Of a DNA stretch of 64,000 bases, positions 39,201 through 52,883 are shown one piece after another. The stretch spans positions 160,411 to 224,410 of the forward strand of contig MU623389.1 of the NCBI GenBank assembly GCA_025201765.1, in the 5' to 3' direction. The DNA is from Daldinia sp. FL1419 (Eukaryota; Ascomycota; Sordariomycetes; Xylariales; Hypoxylaceae). The translations under genes were made by a program, and so were the position numbers. The notes under the pieces are model-generated. The model worked only from the letters and a program-made list of their open reading frames with translations. It made no database searches and was not told the DNA's origin. Each line of letters begins with the position of its first letter. The stretch's first letter is position 1.

Positions 39201-41809
39201 CGGCGAAAATCGACGTGAGCCCGAGACTTTGGGTCCCTTAGAATGCAAAGGTCGAGAAGTTGCAGAAGCTACTGCAGCTGTCGGCATTGTGAACCCCTCC
39301 ACCATGTCGCGGAAGACAGTCAATTAGGTCCGGTTCCGTGAGGCTGGCACCGCTGGACTTTATGGACCTGCAGGACGCATTGTCGATCTCCAGCATAGAA
39401 TTCAGGATTCTCCAGTTAGGCTTGACATATCCGCGAGCTAGAATTATTCTTTGCACAATTCTATGTCTCTAATATTTGCATCTTCGCATCTCTGCGTCTC
39501 TGCGTCTCTGCATCTCTATATGCATTTATACGCCTACGGAGAATTCGAGTCCTTAGATACCGGAGAATCTCGAGTTTTCTCGGCGTCTAAATAGACCAAA
39601 CCAATATCAAGTGCGGATAGGGGCCAAAGAACAAGGCTTTTTTAGGTCTTCTGAGATAATGTACCTACCTAGTGGCAACCTCTATCTGTTGCACAGATTC
39701 GCTTGGCCCTCAGCAGCCCCTCGGTGTTCTAGTCTACACATACCCTCTACCCAGACGACTTGGAAGCTACACTAGTATTCAGCTCGAGAACGCCCATTGT
39801 TAGGATCCTTAGCCCGTTGGTGAATTCAGAACTAAAGTAATCGGAACGCTCCGAAGCCCTGTGGGTTTCAGCCTCAGTGGATAGATTTGCCGTGGGGGCG
39901 CAAGTTTTAAAAGACCGCCGGGACGGTGCTTTGCGGTCGAAACAGGGGTTGGGTGCCGGAGCCCGAGCTCCTCCCGTCTCCCTTTCTTTTATCCACTATA
40001 TTCCACCCTCCTTTTACCTCAACTCGCTCCCTATTCCGATCAATCATAAATCGGTCGATTAACTAGGGCTATCTTAAAGGAGGTACCTATCTTAGTTGAT
40101 ATGGTATGCTCCCGTGAGTATGATATCTCTTCCCGATTAATTGCACGTAACCGCATAAGAAACGATCCTAGTTCCGCGTACTGTGAACTTCTAGTTTAAA
40201 GATGCATAGGTACGGTAGTTAGTTATTCTGTTCCTGCGTGTGTATTCATGGCCGGTCCCCCAGCTGCTACATGATGTTTTATGTGACCCAGAAAGCCAAG
40301 GCACCCGTTCGCAGCTTTAGTTCTTCTTTTTTCTTCACTAGCAAGTCTGAGACGGGATTACAAGCAAGATTTGTAACCCGATTGCCCAGTCTTTCAAAGC
40401 ACTAATATGCATACTTATGTAGAAGACCCGAACTATTGGACGATCTGCAATATCAAATACCTAGGTACCCCAAGGATGTCGATCTCCCGGAGCCTCAAAA
40501 AGGAATACACATCTACATCCAAGTTCGACTCTGCAGTATCTAATCGTCTCTTAGGATACGAGTATCCGTTGCTTCACAGGAGGCGGTCATGACGTCGACA
40601 TCGCCGCGATGTCTCGGGGCTTAATGAACTATGGACTCTGTAAGTTGACTAGACATATCAAGTTGGGAATAATTGCACAAGTCAGTACTAGCATAGGCAC
40701 AATATCGAATTATTAAGCCTATATCCGTCGCTAAATGTTAGCAAATCCGTAAAGTGGCAATATAGTTTATAGCCACTTTCGTCCGTATCGGCACGGTGCA
40801 ACTTGGGCTACCAGCTTGCATGCAGAGTCGAGTTCGGCTATGCAGGTTCAACTTGGAGCGCAAGCGCGTTTCTGACGAGTCGGCGACGCTCCCTACGCGT
40901 CTCCCTCCTCAATTCTGATCCATCACTTCAAGAGGGGTCTGCCATGATACCCGATGGTAGGCCCGAGTACCCTCGTGGTGGTTGGAATGGCACTACCCGA
41001 TACATTCTTTCCGTTATACGGAAGAGATTCCATGCCTCTTCCCTCTCTGCTGTTTGTTCGTCCACCCCTCGTTGGCCTGGGTGGATAGGTGTAGCCACAT
41101 TATCACCGATACCTATCTGGTCCTTGTTGTTACACCTACTGAGTAGGACGCAAAATATAATGCTGCATCACCTAATTTACCTCTATTCAATCCCGCCACC
41201 AACGTACGGATGTGGGACTTTCATATCTACCACTCCTTCTACGTCCACTACCATCTACTGCGTGTGCTGAACAACTCCCGATAGCCTTCGTTTGTCTTCC
41301 CGTATTAGAGCTGTTGTTTTTTTATTTAAAAAATCCAGTGCCTAGTTGCATTCCGTTTCCCTAGTCTCTGACGTAGCGTACCGTTCGACTGGAACAGCAT
41401 GAATAAGATCTAAAATGCAAGACGCATCTCACACACAAGGTATTTGACATCTCCCTTACTGTTATGTATTCTGCATAAACATTGCCTCTCTCCGTCTCCT
41501 AGGTATCCCCAAGCTTAGACGCGAGCCAGGGAGTTGTGTTAATCCTTGATAAATACGCCATCCCTACGGCTGGATGATTGACTTGCATTCTGACCTCGGC
41601 CTATCATTTTTTTTTTCTTCGTTGTATTATTTACTGATCCTGCCCTCGACTGTCAGGATCTGCAGACTAGCGCTCTGCTCTTTCGACGTATTTTTGTCTT
41701 GGTAGCACACCAACTTACTCTCGACATTACTCTATAAACTTTGCCCATCCGTCATAGGGACTCAGAGTTGTATACCGATCGTGATCGATCTTTCAAAGAA
41801 CTTGGGATC
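36202..41809. other. Long gene-poor tract
   Basis: About 5.6 kb with no gene I can support. A 9-bp-arm AT hairpin lies in the tyrosinase leader (36221-36243). There are TATG units near 36455-36472, a GCTAGAAGGG-type array (about 37758-37802), an A-rich purine tract (38870-38954) and alternating CATCTCTG/CGTCTCTG units (about 39481-39518). A frame of 155 codons at 40803-41270 has no visible domain. Confidence 0.5.
37758..37802. repeat. GCTAGAAGGG-type tandem array
   Basis: Four to five degenerate copies of a ten- to eleven-base unit drifting from GCTAGAAGGG to GTTAAGAAGG. Outside any supported gene. Confidence 0.8.
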
Positions 41810-42958
41810 ATGGAGCTCGCCAACCACCCGTATCGAGAAGGACTTGTTGATGATGGGGGGGATCACTCGACGGACGTCATAATGCCGCGGAAGTTGAGCC
41901 TTACGAACAACTTCTCCTACCCCAGACCAGACGAACAATTGCGTCGCCATGAGCCAAGTAGCAGTCGATCTTCACTGACGTCGAACGGCTCCTTGCCGGG
42001 AATGACAGACTCCTCAGACTCAGAGACTTCATTTGATGAGGATTATAACACATCAGCTAGCGAACTTTGGGATAGCTTCTGGCCTGACAGCACGGCTGGT
42101 CCTGAAGAACAGTATCCTGTACTACTACGAGCGTCACAGACGCCACATTGTCTTCCCAAGGGGTTGTCGAAACGCGAATCCGACAAGACGGATGATACAG
42201 TAACTGTGCCAAAGCTAGAGTCATCCTCCCAGAAAACTACAGGTTCATGCAAGACCGTCGCCACCCAGCCGGCGGCTTCACGTCCGGCAACGAGAAATGG
42301 CTCGCCTACATATTCTATTTACCCTAAGCCAGAACCAAATTATATGGTGCGACTTCCACTCCCTCCGCGGACTTCGTCATTGGTTGCAGCTCCTCTTTCA
42401 CCCCCTCGACGACAATTTATAAAACCAACCAAATCAACCGTAAATCTCAAGCCCAGCAAATCGTATCACAACCTTCATATCGAGCACGCCATCGCTCCTG
42501 TATTTAGAATGCCGATGGCGCCCGTGTCCGCAAATTCTGTCCCTGTATCACCAGCCTACCCCCCACCTCCACCCCCAAGGAGTCTACGCCCGATCTCTTC
42601 GGCCTTTAATTTGCGCGACAAGAACAGCTCGGCCAACAGTATGCAGCACAATGCCTCAGTACCTTTGTCACCGCTAAGTTCACCAGCTATGACAGCAACA
42701 CCAGAATTTCAGCCTTGTGCACTGTCGGAAGCCGAGCCCTTTATTTCTGTATTTGAATTCGACTCGGATCACGAGTCGCTCGCGGAAAGCAATAGTTTCA
42801 CCAAGCGCATTGCCCGTGGATTCCACAAGAAAAGCGCGAGCGAGAAGCGTAGCAATGGACGACGTGGTAGTGACGACTCGGAGGCCCACAGCTCAGACAA
42901 GGAGAAGCGCCGACGTGGAGGTAGTTTGGGTCGTATTCTAGGACTCAAGGGTCGTTAA
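41810..42958 (+). CDS. Ser/Pro-rich disordered protein, unknown function
   Basis: A single-exon frame of 382 residues starting at the first ATG (MELANHPYRE). The frame is open for 24 codons upstream but without ATG, so a short upstream exon cannot be excluded. I do not recognise the family. Composition is Ser/Pro/Arg-rich: many SPxx-type sites, a Pro run (YPPPPPPRS), an acidic patch (DSSDSETSFDEDYN), and aromatic-acidic SELWDSFWPD, which could be a docking motif. The C-terminus becomes strongly basic and ends in GGSLGRILGLKGR. No signal peptide or membrane helix is seen. It could be a phospho-regulated scaffold, but that is conjecture from composition. Confidence 0.7.
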   Translation: MELANHPYREGLVDDGGDHSTDVIMPRKLSLTNNFSYPRPDEQLRRHEPSSSRSSLTSNGSLPGMTDSSDSETSFDEDYNTSASELWDSFWPDSTAGPEEQYPVLLRASQTPHCLPKGLSKRESDKTDDTVTVPKLESSSQKTTGSCKTVATQPAASRPATRNGSPTYSIYPKPEPNYMVRLPLPPRTSSLVAAPLSPPRRQFIKPTKSTVNLKPSKSYHNLHIEHAIAPVFRMPMAPVSANSVPVSPAYPPPPPPRSLRPISSAFNLRDKNSSANSMQHNASVPLSPLSSPAMTATPEFQPCALSEAEPFISVFEFDSDHESLAESNSFTKRIARGFHKKSASEKRSNGRRGSDDSEAHSSDKEKRRRGGSLGRILGLKGR

Positions 42959-45532
42959 TCATTTACATGTATCACCAAAGCCAACGTTATTATTACTGTA
43001 CCACCTTACCTGTTCTTTTCCTTTTTATTGCATTATCTTGGGGGTTATCTGGGGGGGGGGGGGGGCAGTCTGTCTGTTTTTCACTATTCTAAGCAAGCTT
43101 TTATGCGCGCCATTTCCTTTGTAATAATCGCATTTCCCGACATCTACGAACCCGTACGAGGATGTTCACGAAGTACACACCGGCCGATGAGATGAAAAGG
43201 CGCATACGACCAACACCAAAGGGGGTATGAGGAGTATGAGAGGTACGATACTGGAGACTACGAATTTTGTCGCGCTACTACATATGTTGATTAGAGCATA
43301 CAACTCGCTCGGGCGAGAGGGGCGTAAAAAGGGGGCAAAAGAAAAACAGCACAGGGGGTTTAAAAGATCCCTCACTTCCCGGTTATCGCTACGATAATGA
43401 CTACGATGGCGACGGCGATGAAAAAAGGGGTACGATAGTGGTCACGAAGGCGTTTTCGACATTCAACACAACATCATCAACGACATTAACTTAGTCCAGT
43501 CATTCCATTTCTTCTATCCAACTCACACGATCAACGAAGCTTGAGCTCTCTCTTTGTTTATTTACATTCGATTATCACTCTGTGTACAATACTACCATTT
43601 CTATTTTCTACAACACGGGGAATGTCTGAGACATTAAAATTTACCTTACCTACCTACGTAGCTAGGTAGTTTACGCATAAACAAGCGTTATTCCACATGC
43701 ACGATTTACTATTTACCGCCTCGTCTAATGAAAATTGCCGCGGTCATCTTTAGCCATTAGGAACATTCCACCGTAGTAATTAGTTCCGCGCCGTTGGATA
43801 TCGTCTGCAAGCTATTCGATGAGACATACATATGCTGGTAACCAATTGTTTCTGAAAAGCCGTTTTCCCCAGGAAAACGGCTTGCTGCTTTACTACGCCT
43901 ATTGTGTATTACCAAGCGTCCCTCTGCTTCGTACGTAGATTTCAGACAGTTTGCGCATACCGCATAGCTAGACCACTAAACACCAATATCTTAGATTACC
44001 TACATGTCGATGGAGTAAATATTTACTTTGCTTTACACGCTCATCTTCCCTCATGCATTATTTGTTTCTTTATTTATTTTTTTCTATTTCTTCGTACATG
44101 TACGCACGTATATCCCCCCCAAAACATCGTCTCACCGTTATTTCCCAAGCCAGATACCAAGCCCTCACCTCATTTACCCAACCTGCCCACCGCCCGGCAC
44201 CGACAGAGTGGCTAGGTAAACAACATGCCGAAATTGGGAATTCGCACTGCTCCCCACAGTCGGTCCAATCGACCTTGGATAGGTGATCAAACCGTGCCGT
44301 TGGAATTTGCTAGTGTTGGATTGGTCTAGATTTTTTTTTTTCCCTCTGCCGTTCTCCTTTGCCTAGGTAGGTACCCTTTTTCTGAAATCCTTTTTTTCAT
44401 CCCTTAATTGATTCATCCCTGGGAAGCTAACGTACTCAGGTACCGCCGAGGTGCTAGGCAATAGGTATGTCTTGTCTTGTCTTGCCTGTGTCCATATTTA
44501 TCTGAGAGGATAGTCGTAGCAGGCACATGTAGTAGTGTTCAGCTGTTTACTAACTTGTTGGCTAGTATGTAAATAATTGGCTATATCCTCTGGTTGTATT
44601 ATAGAGCGAGTTTAGCTCCAATCTCTATAAGCCCTACCAGTACCGCGCCTGTAACTCGTCTATCTTGTGCATACCTATCCATCTGTATATCTGCCACGGG
44701 CTGGCTGCATAACTCGTCCTATACATGTCCACTTCGTAGCCTCGTAGAGAAGCGTAGATATACCAACCTAGTTATTTATAGCTCGCGTTTAGCTTGAGAT
44801 CTACATGGATCCAGGTTTTGTCAATATTCTAGATTCGAATCTGGACTTTGACACATCTACGCTTTAGTGCAGCTGCGCTACTACGGTACTACTATTTACC
44901 AAGTCGTTAGTTAGTTGATGTATGGACATGACTATTAACCACTACCACCCGTCCACGGAGACTATATGTGAATAATCTGGTGACAACATCCTTGCAATAG
45001 GCACGTAGTCTTCTATTAGATCAATTGTACTGTATAGTCTTTAGCGTAATCTCCCATCGGTACTAGCAAATGTTCACAGGACGGATAAGTGAAGTATGCG
45101 AGTAGATTATCAGCCTCAAAACTCCCAGCTTCAATTTTGATAGTCGCCTATGCAATCTAAAAAGGTATCTCTGAAGTAACAAGGCGTATCAATCTTGTTC
45201 TTATTCTCACTCTCGTGGAACCATATCTCTCTGCCTCTGCCTCTTTTAGACAGGCTTTCTCATTCGTCATTCACCTCACAGCCCACTAACCCCTATTCAT
45301 AGCATCTCTTTTTTTAAAAGCCATAATCCGCGATCCGTGATCCATAAACATAAATCCGTTATCCGTAAACACCATAACATCCGTGATTCCGTTAATTCAT
45401 ACATACATACGCCGTGTCGATCTTGCTCTTAAATCCGCTGGTAAAATGGCTGTAGTCGAATGGGAAAAGGGGAAAAAAAATATGTACAAGTGAAATGTTA
45501 AAATAATATGTAATATGAAAATATGTTGCAAC
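42959..45532. other. Intergenic region between convergent genes
   Basis: No gene seen. It contains a G-run of 15 (about 43051-43065), a perfect 12-bp-stem hairpin (43857-43883), a T-run near 44331-44341 and repeated ATCCGT motifs (about 45326-45395). Confidence 0.55.
43857..43883. repeat. Perfect 12-bp hairpin with CCA loop
   Basis: AAGCCGTTTTCC (43857-43868) pairs exactly with GGAAAACGGCTT (43872-43883) across a three-base loop. It resembles a bacterial terminator stem but has no such role expected here. It lies in spacer between convergent genes. Confidence 0.9.
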
Positions 45533-48362
45533 CTAACGGTTGAATAGAGAACTACTATTTTGAGGTAGAGGTGCTGAGATGAGTTGACCTCTTGCTCTTT
45601 TGTCGTAAGCGCGGAGCTTCCTCGGGTTGACTGTGTATTTGCTGTAGCGCTTGATACTGAGTTGTTCATCGTTATTTCGACCGGCGCTGAAAGCCCATCG
45701 GCCCTGTCTGTGCCAGTCCTTGCCAATATCGAGTTTTCCAGCTAGGTCGTGAGAGCCTAGCATCATGTGCAAGTCAAACGCTTCGTCTGTGCGTAGCTGT
45801 TCATCGCAACAAAAGCTAAGGATCTCGGCCAAGCAAGTGACGGCATGGGGAAGACGGAACTGCTGTCTGTTGGGTATCAAGTAGATTATCCCACCGACAT
45901 ATAGGATTAGGAGGGCGAGAATGATAGCAAAAGCAGGCACGTTGGGATACATGCGCACTGCCCCGGAGGGGGGAGTCAGGGCCATAAATAACCCACCAGC
46001 CAAGACCGGTAGAAGGGCAAAAACCATGGACAGAAAAGACACAATAGCCACTCGCCAATGCTTGTTTTTCAAAGCCTTGTAAGTCGACTCGAAGGGAAGG
46101 CATGTGGAGTAGTCCAAGAGAAGTGAGGTTTCCGCTCGCGAACCTTCCGGACGCGCAAGCTCACCCCATGGGGCTAGGATTCGTAGAGTCAAGTCCAGGG
46201 ATTGGAACATGAGGAATAGAATGAGTCCGAGTAGCGAAGGTATAAACGAGTAGACAAAGTTGGCTGCCGAAAATGCGCCTGTGACGGGAGCAGCGCTTAC
46301 TTGAGGAAGGAAGCCGTCGCGTATATCCGTAGAAGGGGTGAATGAAACAGCGACCAAGGCAATCAGAAGAACCGAAGATGTAACAGCGAAGAAAATGATC
46401 TGACCATCCCGAAAGCACCATGGAAGGTAGCGGTAACGGATGCTGGGACCCAGGAGTTCGCTAGCTTCTAGGGAAGCCTCTTGTTGCCTGTTGATCCATG
46501 CCGGGTTATTCGTCTTCTCGGTTACGATATCCTCGGCAGCGGTGGGAACTCCGATTCCGTACCATGTTCCGACCTCCGGTGCTTCAGAGGAAACCCACAA
46601 TCCGAGTCTTTCAGCAGTTCCGGACAATTTCTGCCACATGCTCTCCCGTGTTGCCGCAGTCTCGAGCCCACGGTATCGAGACAACGAATTACTTTGGGAT
46701 ACGAGAAAAATGATATCCGCCAAAGTTCGAATAACCCAATATTGCATCATTCCGGTTGTCCGTCGGTGCCAGAAAACCACCATGACGGCCAGTGCTAGCA
46801 GAAAAGACACATATAGTGCCACCAGTGTCCACGCTACCCCCTGTACTGTTGCCCAAGTCCAAGTCCCATTCACGAAAATAACGGCGAAGAGACTGCTGTG
46901 TAGCGGGATAGTGAAATTCAAAAGCCAGACATTAAATATGGGTATCCATATGTTCCAGTTCCCAACGAGTTGGGGCCAGAGAAACGATTTGGGGTATAAA
47001 GGTAGAAAGACAGCATCTCGTCGTTCATTAGGGTTATCTGCGGCCATGTTCGAAAATGGCAAGACCCAGAAGGCCGCAGAAATAATACATTGCGCATAGA
47101 TTAGGATAATTATTGCCAATAGCTGGGGTAACATTCGGAAAACAAAATATTGGCCGCCGTAAATCGTACCATTATATGGCGTTAAACCGTCGCGACTCAT
47201 GGAGTAAACAGCGCAAAATACAAGAGCTGCAATCATAAGCAGGCATAGAATTCCTAGAAGGAATAGCGATTGTGACCGGAGGACCCAGGGTTTTCGCGTC
47301 AGGGGCGCGTGCATCTTTAAGGCCTTTCCGACATCGTGCAATTCTGCCTCGGAATCGAGAATTGTATCTGACCGGGGCTGCCAATGGTCCAAATCCCGCG
47401 GCGAAGCGGGTTTAAGTTTTGGATCCAAAGGTCTCTTTTGTGATTCACGGATCTCGTCGTGTACCAAAGGATTGAGCCTCTCGCGGCCTTGGAAAGCTTT
47501 GTTTTCGGCGGTATTATCCGGAACCACATCCCAAATAGGCTGGTTCTCATGTTCTCGATACTGCTGCGGCCACCCTCGCTGTAAATCCTCTGCAGTGGTG
47601 TTTGGTGGTAGGGCAATAACTCTCGGGCCTGAAACTAAGGGCCAATGTTGGGGATCATTGTTACCTCTACTTGCTTGTGGAGGTAATCGTACCGAGGGTG
47701 GCCTAAAGGGGCTTGGGACGGCAGTTGGTGTAAAGTGATACGGTGGTTGCGCGGTCCCTTCACTGCTAGAGGACGGATATCCCGATGCATCTCGATCTCG
47801 AGTGAGAGCATCCAAAGCATACTGAATATAAGGACTATCATCAACACCAGGAGTGACAACATTGGCAGCTCTTGTTAGGTCATCTTTGAAATCATCCGCA
47901 GACCCCGTGTCGCGAAACATAGCCATGGCTGGATATTGCGGTTGACTAAGACGAGCACTCGGGTTTGGTATTAGCGAGCGATCGGCATTCTCCTGTGCTA
48001 CAAACGGGGGCCCGAAGAGTCGATCCGGACCGTAGATCTCCGATTCGGACGATGATGAAGGGTCGGAAGGCGCCGGCGGAGGAGTAGGCGCGTAGGGCAC
48101 AACAGTTGGCTGAGAAGATGGGGGTGAAGGCTCTTGAGCAGCTGTGCTAGCTCTAGGCTGCGAGTTAGGATCGTGAACGACAGTAACTAGTGACGTCGTA
48201 GTTGGGGGAGAAACGTCCGAGTTAGAAATATTGGGTCTATAAGAAGGATTCGGTCCTAAGCAAAAAAGTAAGAGTAAGCTAAAGAAGAGATAATGATGTA
48301 AGGATACGAATTTGCATACGATTTAGATCGGCGTAGTTGGAGTTGAAATTAGGAGAGGTCAT
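45533..48362 (-). CDS. DUF3433 multi-pass membrane protein (two exons)
   Basis: Fungal-specific membrane protein of unknown function. Exon 1 is 48362-48320 (MTSPNFNSNYADLN). Exon 2 is 48255-45533. The 64-nt intron joins phase 1, giving 921 residues. The first ~320 residues are Pro/Ser-rich and cytosolic-looking. About ten hydrophobic segments follow, in two blocks. The first holds VLRSQSLFLLGILCLLMIAA, MLPQLLAIIILIYAQ and segments through WTLVALYVSFLLALAVMVVF. After a polar loop of about 120 residues the second holds IIFFAVTSSVLLIALVAV, SFIPSLLGLILFLMF, WRVAIVSFLSMVFALLPVLA and AFAIILALLILYVGGIIYLI. Two such halves are what I know of the DUF3433 (PF11915) family. A charged C-terminal tail follows. 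Confidence 0.85.
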
Positions 48363-50531
48363 GCTTCGTCCTATTCGGTTTGTCGTGCAATACGTTCGTG
48401 TGCTAAAGAAGGACGGCGACAATTCCGCTTGGACAAGTTGGCCAATTGTTTGCTCGATAGTACACAAAGTAGCACAATTTGGTGTTCCTTAGGTAGAGAT
48501 GGACGGAAAAGTGCATTAAGGAGAGATGGACGAGGATGAAATATGGTTGGAGGTTGGGCCATCTCATCATGCATTATCCTGCATATCGAGAGGCTGGTTT
48601 TTACTGATTTCTGGTTTGCGGTGAGGTTGGGTAGATTTCCCAGCCACCTCCGAATGAAGTCCATCGTCAGATGAAAATGAAACCATACCTTTTGAATATC
48701 AATGTAAATAGACCGACGAATGTAAGGTCTATAATTTCCCCAGCTTCGTTTTATACAGTTTTTCTTGTTATAAATTAGTATTCCTGGCGAACGATAACCT
48801 ATAATTGAGACATTGAATCTTATAAGATTGATGAAGAAATTCGGTACCAAAAGATACCGACGGTGAGGGGCAGTGGACAGAACAGGGGGCCTTAAAGTGG
48901 ACACTGCCAGCGAAGCTTGGGCCCTTTTTCGAGAGCTTATGTGGAGCAATATGGCTTGGCATATATTACTACTTCGTACCTAGGTACTTTGTCGGTACCT
49001 GGCAGACAGTTTTACATAATCCTTTTTTTTCCCTCGGCTCTCATTGGTCCATGTCTTAATTCCAATTTCTCTTATTCTTACTCAATTCGCGGGTCTCTTT
49101 ACCAACGGCTTCTTCTTATACAACTGATAACCACCTCCTATGTATGACAATTATTCGTAAACAGTTCTATATTCCGAAAATAACTACGCCTATATACGGA
49201 TACTGAATAGGCGAGGACCCAAGATGCATTATCGGGCACTGTTTTCAATGAGCTATATGCTCTTGGAGCGTCCACACTTAGACTCCCACGATACGAATCG
49301 ATATCTACCTACCTACCTAAATAGGTAGGTACTCATAAAACCTCACTTTACCTACGCTATTACCCTAAGGTATATCGATAAAGGGCCAAATCAACCCTAA
49401 AACTAAAATGGTCTATGAGAATTAGTAAGACCGTCGAGTATCGATATCTGTACTGCAGAATTTGGTCACAGCAGCCAGATCTACGGATCGTCATGTATGT
49501 GTGACAGGGCTATAGGCAATTCTGCAAGCCACAAGCGCCACCGCGACGCCAGCATACATAGCGAGTCAGGTCGGGACCTTGCAGACTTTTACCTTTGATT
49601 TACGATATCCTACAGTTGAAGTTCACAGATAACCATTTCCTATAGTCATCGCTATGGCTCTGAAGGATAGATACCAGTTTCTCTCTCCCTTGATACAAGT
49701 CCATGCTCTTAGGGGGTTCCGACCCTTAGGTGCCTAGCCTAACTTAACTTATGCGATGATCTAGGGGACTTTGGATAGAAGATCCTCGAAAAGCCCTGCC
49801 ATCAGCTATGAATCTATAGATCAAGGGACTATTTGGGTATCATAATAAGCGTCTGTTATCTGGCGATATCTAGAACCTGGAGCTTCTTCCCGCTTGGCAT
49901 TATCTGTCTCTCCCTATGCTTGAAGCAATTTCTCATCACAATGACTTCCAAATGCTAGGTACCATCTCAATATCATCAAGAAAAATTCTTCATCGAGTGC
50001 AAAGCATGTACTTCATATAACAGAACGTGCCGAGAAGCTAATAATATTCCTCACGAAATCTTGATCTTCGCTGGCTTGGAATGGATTTACGTGAAAATGG
50101 CGTGTATTTGGGGGTGGATCTCCCTCTTTGGCCTGAATATAGTTGTCCTCCCTGAGACAAGGCGATTCCAATAGGGATATTTTAGCACTGGTAACATTAC
50201 CTGTCTTAGAAAGACAAGTCCTTCACAACATGAAATCCACCATAGTATGGCATTTCCCATCCTCTATGAGTTTATGGGATCGGCGCTACAGGAGTACCTT
50301 GTTCAGGGGAAGACTGAAGCGCGTCTAATTTCTCCCTTGGATTTTTTCTTGCTAGCACAGCACAACATTCGCGTATATAATACTCAATCGATCCCATAAT
50401 GCCGTAATTCTAATATCTTCATCACACCATTCGGCAAGAACTCAAAGAGCAGAGAGCAGCAACGAAGAAGCCCCTCTTCAATACTAATACAGCAGCTCGA
50501 ACTCTAGTTAACCAGTCAATACACTGCCAAG
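48363..50531. other. Intergenic region between divergent genes
   Basis: Shared upstream region of the DUF3433 gene (-) and the Cys-repeat gene (+). No gene seen. A palindromic CTACCTACCTA...TAGGTAGGTA stretch lies at about 49304-49332. Confidence 0.55.
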
Positions 50532-52408
50532 ATGTGGAACCAAGTCGTTCTCGCGGCCCTTATCCCGGCTATGATGGCCAAGCCCATCATGTAAGTAGCG
50601 CTCATGCCCATATTTGTGCTGCACAGACTAACAGAAGCAGGCCGCGAAGTGACATTACCGGTGTCGAAGAGCCTCAGCAGGGCCCGGGTTTTGATGCCGC
50701 CGCGTTTCGCGAAAACACTTTGACGGCTCTTGGTGAAGCTCTGCAAGAAAAGGCCGCTGATGGTGGCGGTGACACTTCGCAGCTTAGCCATATGTCTCAC
50801 GAGGAGCGCCGACAGATTAGTAAAAGCCAAGTCTCCGAGCTCACCAACGAGGCCGCCTCTACCATTTTCGCTGGAGCGTCCGAAGGTGTTATGGGTTGGG
50901 CGACTAGCATTCGTAGTCAGATGTCTACCTCTCTGCCTCATATGCATATACCGCGTGCAAATAAGCTGAAGAAAGCGACGTCGACTCCTACTCCCACTGC
51001 TTCATCTTCTAGTACGGCATCTGCTTCGGGCTCCGCTCGACCGACTGAATCCACGGACTGTGACTGTCTCAACGTCTGTGCCAAGGAGGACGGAAAGGCT
51101 TCTCAGATGAAATGCATGGACAAATGTTCTCGTGAATGCGACGGCGACGACGATAAGCAGGAGGACAAAGATCTTCTCGGCAGCCTTACTAAGAATCTCT
51201 TCAAGAGCCTTGGCGACAGAAGTGTTCCAATGCCACCCCCTCCATCCCCCTACCGCAAGTTTCATCACCCACCACCCAAGGTTGTACACGAAGCTGGCGC
51301 CGCCGAGTTTGAGAGCTTTGAAGCTTGCTTGAACAGCTGCAAGAGCCACAACTGCCAGAAATCCGGCGTTGGCCTCGATATATCCCAATGTGGCGACACC
51401 TCATGCGAAGATCGTTGCGCCGGGTACAAGGCTGGCGCATCCAAGTTCAGCAAGACCATCGTGAAGAAGCACGACCGCCCCGTTGCCGACCAGGTTAAGG
51501 CTGATACCCCTCTTCCCCACCACAAGAAGCCCGTCGTCGCTGCTCACCACAGTGAATCTTTTGAGGACTGCTTGAAGAAATGCCACACCCACAACTGCCA
51601 GAACTCAGGAGTAGGCCTCGGCGTTTCTCAGTGCGGTGATACCTCCTGTGAGGATGCTTGCGCCGGATACAAGGGCGAGGGCGGCATCATCATCACTAAA
51701 CGAGCTGAGCAATCTGGCAACACTGACCAAGTTCCCGAAGTACCCGAAGTAGCCACCGTTCCCACTGTCCCTAACACTCCTGAGGTTCCTCCTACCCCCG
51801 AGGTCCCTACCGTTCCTACCGTCCCCGAAGTTCCCCAAGTCAAAGGTGGCCCCGTTAAGGCTGCTGCTCACGAGGAACCTAAACCCCACTCTCCCGCCCC
51901 CAACCACAAGAACTTCCCCGTAGCTGCTGGCGCTGCCGAAGACGGCGAATACGACGCTTGTCTGAAGAAATGCCACTCTCACAACTGCCAAAAATCGGGC
52001 GTCGGCCTAGACGTCGAGCAATGCGGCCGAACCTCGTGCTTTGACGCCTGCGCCTCCCTTAAGCACTCTGCCTCTGCCGGCGTCAGCGCTCACAAAGTCA
52101 AGGTGCCTTACGCCCCCGGCACTCTAGCCGCGCACCCTGGTCCTGACCCCCCAGTTGAGAAGATCGTCCCCGAGGCTGGCGCTCACGAGAGTAGAGAGTA
52201 CGACGACTGTGTCAGGGAGTGCAAGACGCATAATTGCCAGAAGGCGGATGTCGGCCTCGAAGTCTCCCAGTGTGGCGATACCTCATGCACGGACTCGTGC
52301 GCACACTTGAAGGAGGGCCACGCTGCGCATCTTCAGGGCGCCCCGAGAGATATGCATACCGCCACGGCGCCGGCGTATACACCTGTGCCAGCCGCTGCTG
52401 CTGCTTAA
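50532..52408 (+). CDS. Secreted protein with four six-cysteine repeats (two exons)
   Basis: I do not recognise this family. Exon 1 (50532-50590) encodes a signal peptide, MWNQVVLAALIPAMMAKPI. Exon 2 is most likely 50641-52408 (intron 50 nt, GTAAGT donor; acceptors at 50634 and 50637 are also in frame). The product has 608 residues. Four modules (DNA about 51305-51430, 51554-51673, 51938-52063 and 52187-52312) share a [FY]-[ED]-x-C start, then HNCQ, VGL, QCGxTSC and CA. Cysteine spacing is C-x3-C-x4-C-x11-C-x4-C-x3-C in each (cysteines 249-279, 330-360, 460-490, 543-573). A divergent cluster lies at 160-186. Linkers are Pro/Val/Ala-rich. One Lys-Arg, a possible Kex2 site, sits at residues 373-374 after module 2. 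Likely extracellular or wall-associated. The paired CX3C pattern recalls alpha-hairpinin folds; this is inference. Confidence 0.87.
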
Positions 52409-52883
52409 ACCTAAACTTTGGACGATACTGTATTCCTTTCCCTTCTTGGATTGTTAGTTGCTGCATCATTTACATCTTGTATTGGCTTTGGGAAAATGAA
52501 AACTGCGAAATTATTATATGAGGGTATAGCAATGAGTTGAAGGAAGGTGTAATGAGATTCAAAACTTCAGTGTGGTCTCATGACTGAATGACTTCGAGTG
52601 AATCTGGCCACGAATCATCTTGGAAAACTTTTATTCTTATATTTTACTGTATTTCATAATTATTCTGGGTATTCGATAAGGAAATAGGGAGGGGTGATAG
52701 CGATATGAAGGTATTTGTTTTTATATAGCTAGGCTTAGCTTAATCGCATTCTCACGATGGTTCTCTCAACTATCTGGACTATGAGTAATGTGCCTTACTG
52801 TACCCACGTCAGAAATATCTTTCACTTGCCCCCACGTCTCCTGTGAAGTATATTTACCTTTATACACTCATCCCATCTGCGAT
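52409..52883. other. Spacer between convergent genes
   Basis: 3' UTR space of the Cys-repeat gene and ADE1; no gene seen. Confidence 0.65.
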